Shown here piece after piece: positions 4,862-6,826 of a stretch of 6,826 nucleotides of DNA. Each line of letters starts with the position of its first letter. Position 1 is the first letter of the stretch. The notes beneath the pieces are model-generated. The model saw only the letters and a program-made list of their open reading frames with translations, had not been told where the DNA came from and searched no databases. The translations under genes and the position numbers were made by a program. The stretch is from Thermoflexus sp. (lineage in GTDB: Bacteria; Chloroflexota; Anaerolineae; Thermoflexales; Thermoflexaceae), in the NCBI RefSeq assembly GCF_034432235.1, contig NZ_DAOUCJ010000013.1, forward strand, positions 1 through 6,826, read 5' to 3'.

Positions 4862-6826
4862 ATGAGCGAGTTCCGTCGCGTGGGACGTCTCGTGGCGCTT
4901 CTTCTCTTCGGGTTCGTTTTGCTGATCGGAGTGGTGGCCCTGGGATCCACGCCCGCCCATGGGACGACATCGGATCCAGCCTTCGGGGGGATCACGGCGA
5001 CCGCGTCGCTGCCCATCTCGGACACGCTTCCCGGCGTCGGGATCAGCCGGGCGATCTGGTTCTCGGGGGCCGGAGTGCTGACCTTCACTGTGGATCTGAC
5101 AGGCACGCCTCCGCTGACCCTCACGGCGGGCCCGGCCTTCGAGTGGACTAACCTCCGGGTCTTCACCAGCCCCGGCTCTCCCGTCGCCTTCGCCATCACC
5201 TACACCGCCCAGCTCACCGATCCCCTCTTTTACACGGCGGTCCTCACGGCGGAAAGCAGCGCGCCAGGCCTGAACCGGGTCGCCCTCAATGTCCTGCCGG
5301 ATATGGTCCCCCCGACGGTGACGCTGGACTCCGCCCTTCCTTCGCTGATCACGACGGCGTATCCCTCCCCTCTGGTGATGACGGGGACGGTCACCGACAC
5401 GGCCCAGGTGGGGGCCGGTCGCATTCCGGGCTCCGGGGTTCAGTCCGTGCGGGTGCTCACGGCGACGGAAACCCCTGCTGTTCTGAATCCAGCCACGGGG
5501 ATCTGGACCGCCACCTGGCCGCTGCCCGCCAGCGATCGGGTCACCCAAACGCTGCGGATCACCGCCGCGGATTTTCTGGGGAATGCTTCCTGGATCACCC
5601 GCGAAGCGGTGATCGATCGGCGGGGGCCGGCGATCACATGGATCTCGCCGATCGCCGGGGCGATCTTCACCCAGGCTCAGCTCCCGACCCCGATGGTGAT
5701 CTCGGGAACCGCTTCGGATGCTTCCGGGGTTCAGGAGATCCGCGTGCTGACCGACACCGAATCCCTGGCCAGCTGGGATGGTTCGACCTGGCAGGCCTTG
5801 TGGAGCCTCCCTCCGGACCAGGACTGGGTCACCTACACCTTGCGGGTGACGGCTACGGATGGGGTGGGCAATTCCTCCACCGTGACCCGGTCCGTCGGCG
5901 TGGACACCCGGGCCCCGGAGGTCCCCCCGCTGTTCAGTCGCGTCCCTACTAACACCTGGACGCGGCTCCCGGATGGTCTCCCCATCACATGGACCGCCGT
6001 CTCCGACAATGCGGGCGTGTGGTATGAGGTGCAGCTTTCCGGAGATGCCTTCGACAGCCAGCTGACCCGCACCGCGGCCGTGACCTTCCCAGTGGGATCC
6101 GGAATCTACACGGTCACCCTGGGAACCCAAGATGGATGGGGGAACCGCCGGTCGGCGACCTCCCAGATCGGACCGTTCGAAGTGGACAACACGCCGCCCT
6201 CGGTCTCTCTGGATCTTCCGGCCACGGCGTATCGCACGTTTCCGGTTACGATGACGGCCAGCGATAACCACAGCGGGATCGTCTCTTACACGGTTGCCTA
6301 CACATGTGATGGATGTGCCGGCTGGACCGATTTTCTGACCGGCACCACATCCCCGCTGGGATCCATCGCGGTTTCGCGAATCTTCTCCGCGCCGGTTTTC
6401 TATTTCACCCAGACCCTGGTCTACACCTTCACCGCCCGGGTGGAGGATGCGGTGGGGAATATCGGCGCAGCCACGGGAACCGTTCGCGTTCGCCCCGCCG
6501 TGATCGCCCTCCCCCTGGTCCTGCGGAATTACTGCCCGCCGGTCACTATCGAAATCGAGCCCAATGATACGCGCAGCCAGGCCAATTGCATCCGGGTTCC
6601 GTCCACGGTTCAGGGGTATGCCAATGATCCGACGGATCAGTATGATTTCTTCCAGTTTTATATAGATACGACGGGGCCCATCACCTTAACGCTCCAGATG
6701 CCATCTGGAGTGGATCTGGATCTGTATCTTCAGCATGAGTCGGATGTGGGCGTGCGATGGACGGCCTGGTCCAATCGAACGGGCGCGGGGGTCAATGAGC
6801 AGATCGTTTATCCGGTCGATGCCGCC
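4862..6826 (+). CDS. Secreted Ig-like repeat protein with PPC domain, 3' end outside window
   Basis: Probable cell-surface or secreted protein of unknown ligand. The frame is open for 655 codons to the window end. A signal peptide covers about 1-34: basic n-region (R5, R6, R9), a strong hydrophobic core, and probable cleavage after AHG. Residues 35-146 are an unrecognised beta-rich domain. Four Ig/FN3-like domains follow, at about 147-251, 252-347, 348-441 and 442-546. They start with variants of VDxxxP and end near a D-x-x-GN motif (ADFLGN, TDGVGN, QDGWGN, EDAVGN). Domain 4 carries a CDGC pair (C482, C485) and a WTDF strand typical of FN3-like repeats. LPLVLRNY lies at 550-557. From 566 on, EPNDTRSQAN, then DQYDFFQF and VDLDLYL match the start of a PPC domain (PF04151), often found on secreted enzymes and surface proteins. 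No catalytic domain is visible; one could lie beyond the window. A frame-neutral alternative start is ATG 4859. Confidence 0.88.
   Translation, partial: MSEFRRVGRLVALLLFGFVLLIGVVALGSTPAHGTTSDPAFGGITATASLPISDTLPGVGISRAIWFSGAGVLTFTVDLTGTPPLTLTAGPAFEWTNLRVFTSPGSPVAFAITYTAQLTDPLFYTAVLTAESSAPGLNRVALNVLPDMVPPTVTLDSALPSLITTAYPSPLVMTGTVTDTAQVGAGRIPGSGVQSVRVLTATETPAVLNPATGIWTATWPLPASDRVTQTLRITAADFLGNASWITREAVIDRRGPAITWISPIAGAIFTQAQLPTPMVISGTASDASGVQEIRVLTDTESLASWDGSTWQALWSLPPDQDWVTYTLRVTATDGVGNSSTVTRSVGVDTRAPEVPPLFSRVPTNTWTRLPDGLPITWTAVSDNAGVWYEVQLSGDAFDSQLTRTAAVTFPVGSGIYTVTLGTQDGWGNRRSATSQIGPFEVDNTPPSVSLDLPATAYRTFPVTMTASDNHSGIVSYTVAYTCDGCAGWTDFLTGTTSPLGSIAVSRIFSAPVFYFTQTLVYTFTARVEDAVGNIGAATGTVRVRPAVIALPLVLRNYCPPVTIEIEPNDTRSQANCIRVPSTVQGYANDPTDQYDFFQFYIDTTGPITLTLQMPSGVDLDLYLQHESDVGVRWTAWSNRTGAGVNEQIVYPVDAA

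Noticed and set aside
4165..6271. Antisense ORFs opposite the phosphatase tail and the surface-protein gene
   Set aside because: Their polyproline and Arg/Gly-rich composition is the mirror of the Gly run and Ig repeats; no ribosome site or motif was seen.

Overview
The window is GC-rich and densely coding. All four genes I can support lie on the + strand, and the first and last run off the ends. It looks like a bacterial chromosome segment, most likely from a Chloroflexota (Anaerolineae or Thermoflexia-like) organism. The reasons are the Thr-Pro stalks on the kinase and phosphatase, the very large secreted Ig-repeat protein, and the LPLVLRNY motif, which from memory is typical of Chloroflexota surface proteins. 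The taxon is an inference; nothing here is a phylogenetic marker.

Layout. 1-1989: a secreted-then-anchored protein with an extracytoplasmic von Willebrand A (VWA) domain, one membrane helix and a cytoplasmic FHA domain. 2055-3377: a Hanks-type Ser/Thr protein kinase with a C-terminal membrane helix. 3395-4690: a PP2C-family Ser/Thr phosphatase with a C-terminal membrane helix, a Thr-Pro stalk and an 18-glycine tail. 4691-4861: a short gap with one doubtful 23-codon ORF. 4862-6826: the N-terminal 655 codons of a secreted protein with four Ig/FN3-like repeats, an LPLVLRNY motif and the start of a pre-peptidase C-terminal (PPC) domain.

The first three genes read as one transcription unit and form a complete phosphothreonine circuit: writer (kinase), reader (FHA) and eraser (PP2C). 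All three proteins cross the membrane once, with the signalling domain inside and a VWA domain or Pro/Thr-rich tail outside. No terminator-like hairpin with a U-tract is visible before the surface-protein gene, so that gene may be co-transcribed, but no link is shown.

The most notable local event is in the kinase gene. An 8-bp direct tandem duplication at about 3215-3232 throws the last part of the reading frame out. Removing one copy restores a Thr-Pro tail that matches the phosphatase tail and ends at 3331. Nothing resembling tRNA, rRNA, CRISPR, insertion sequences or attachment sites was seen.
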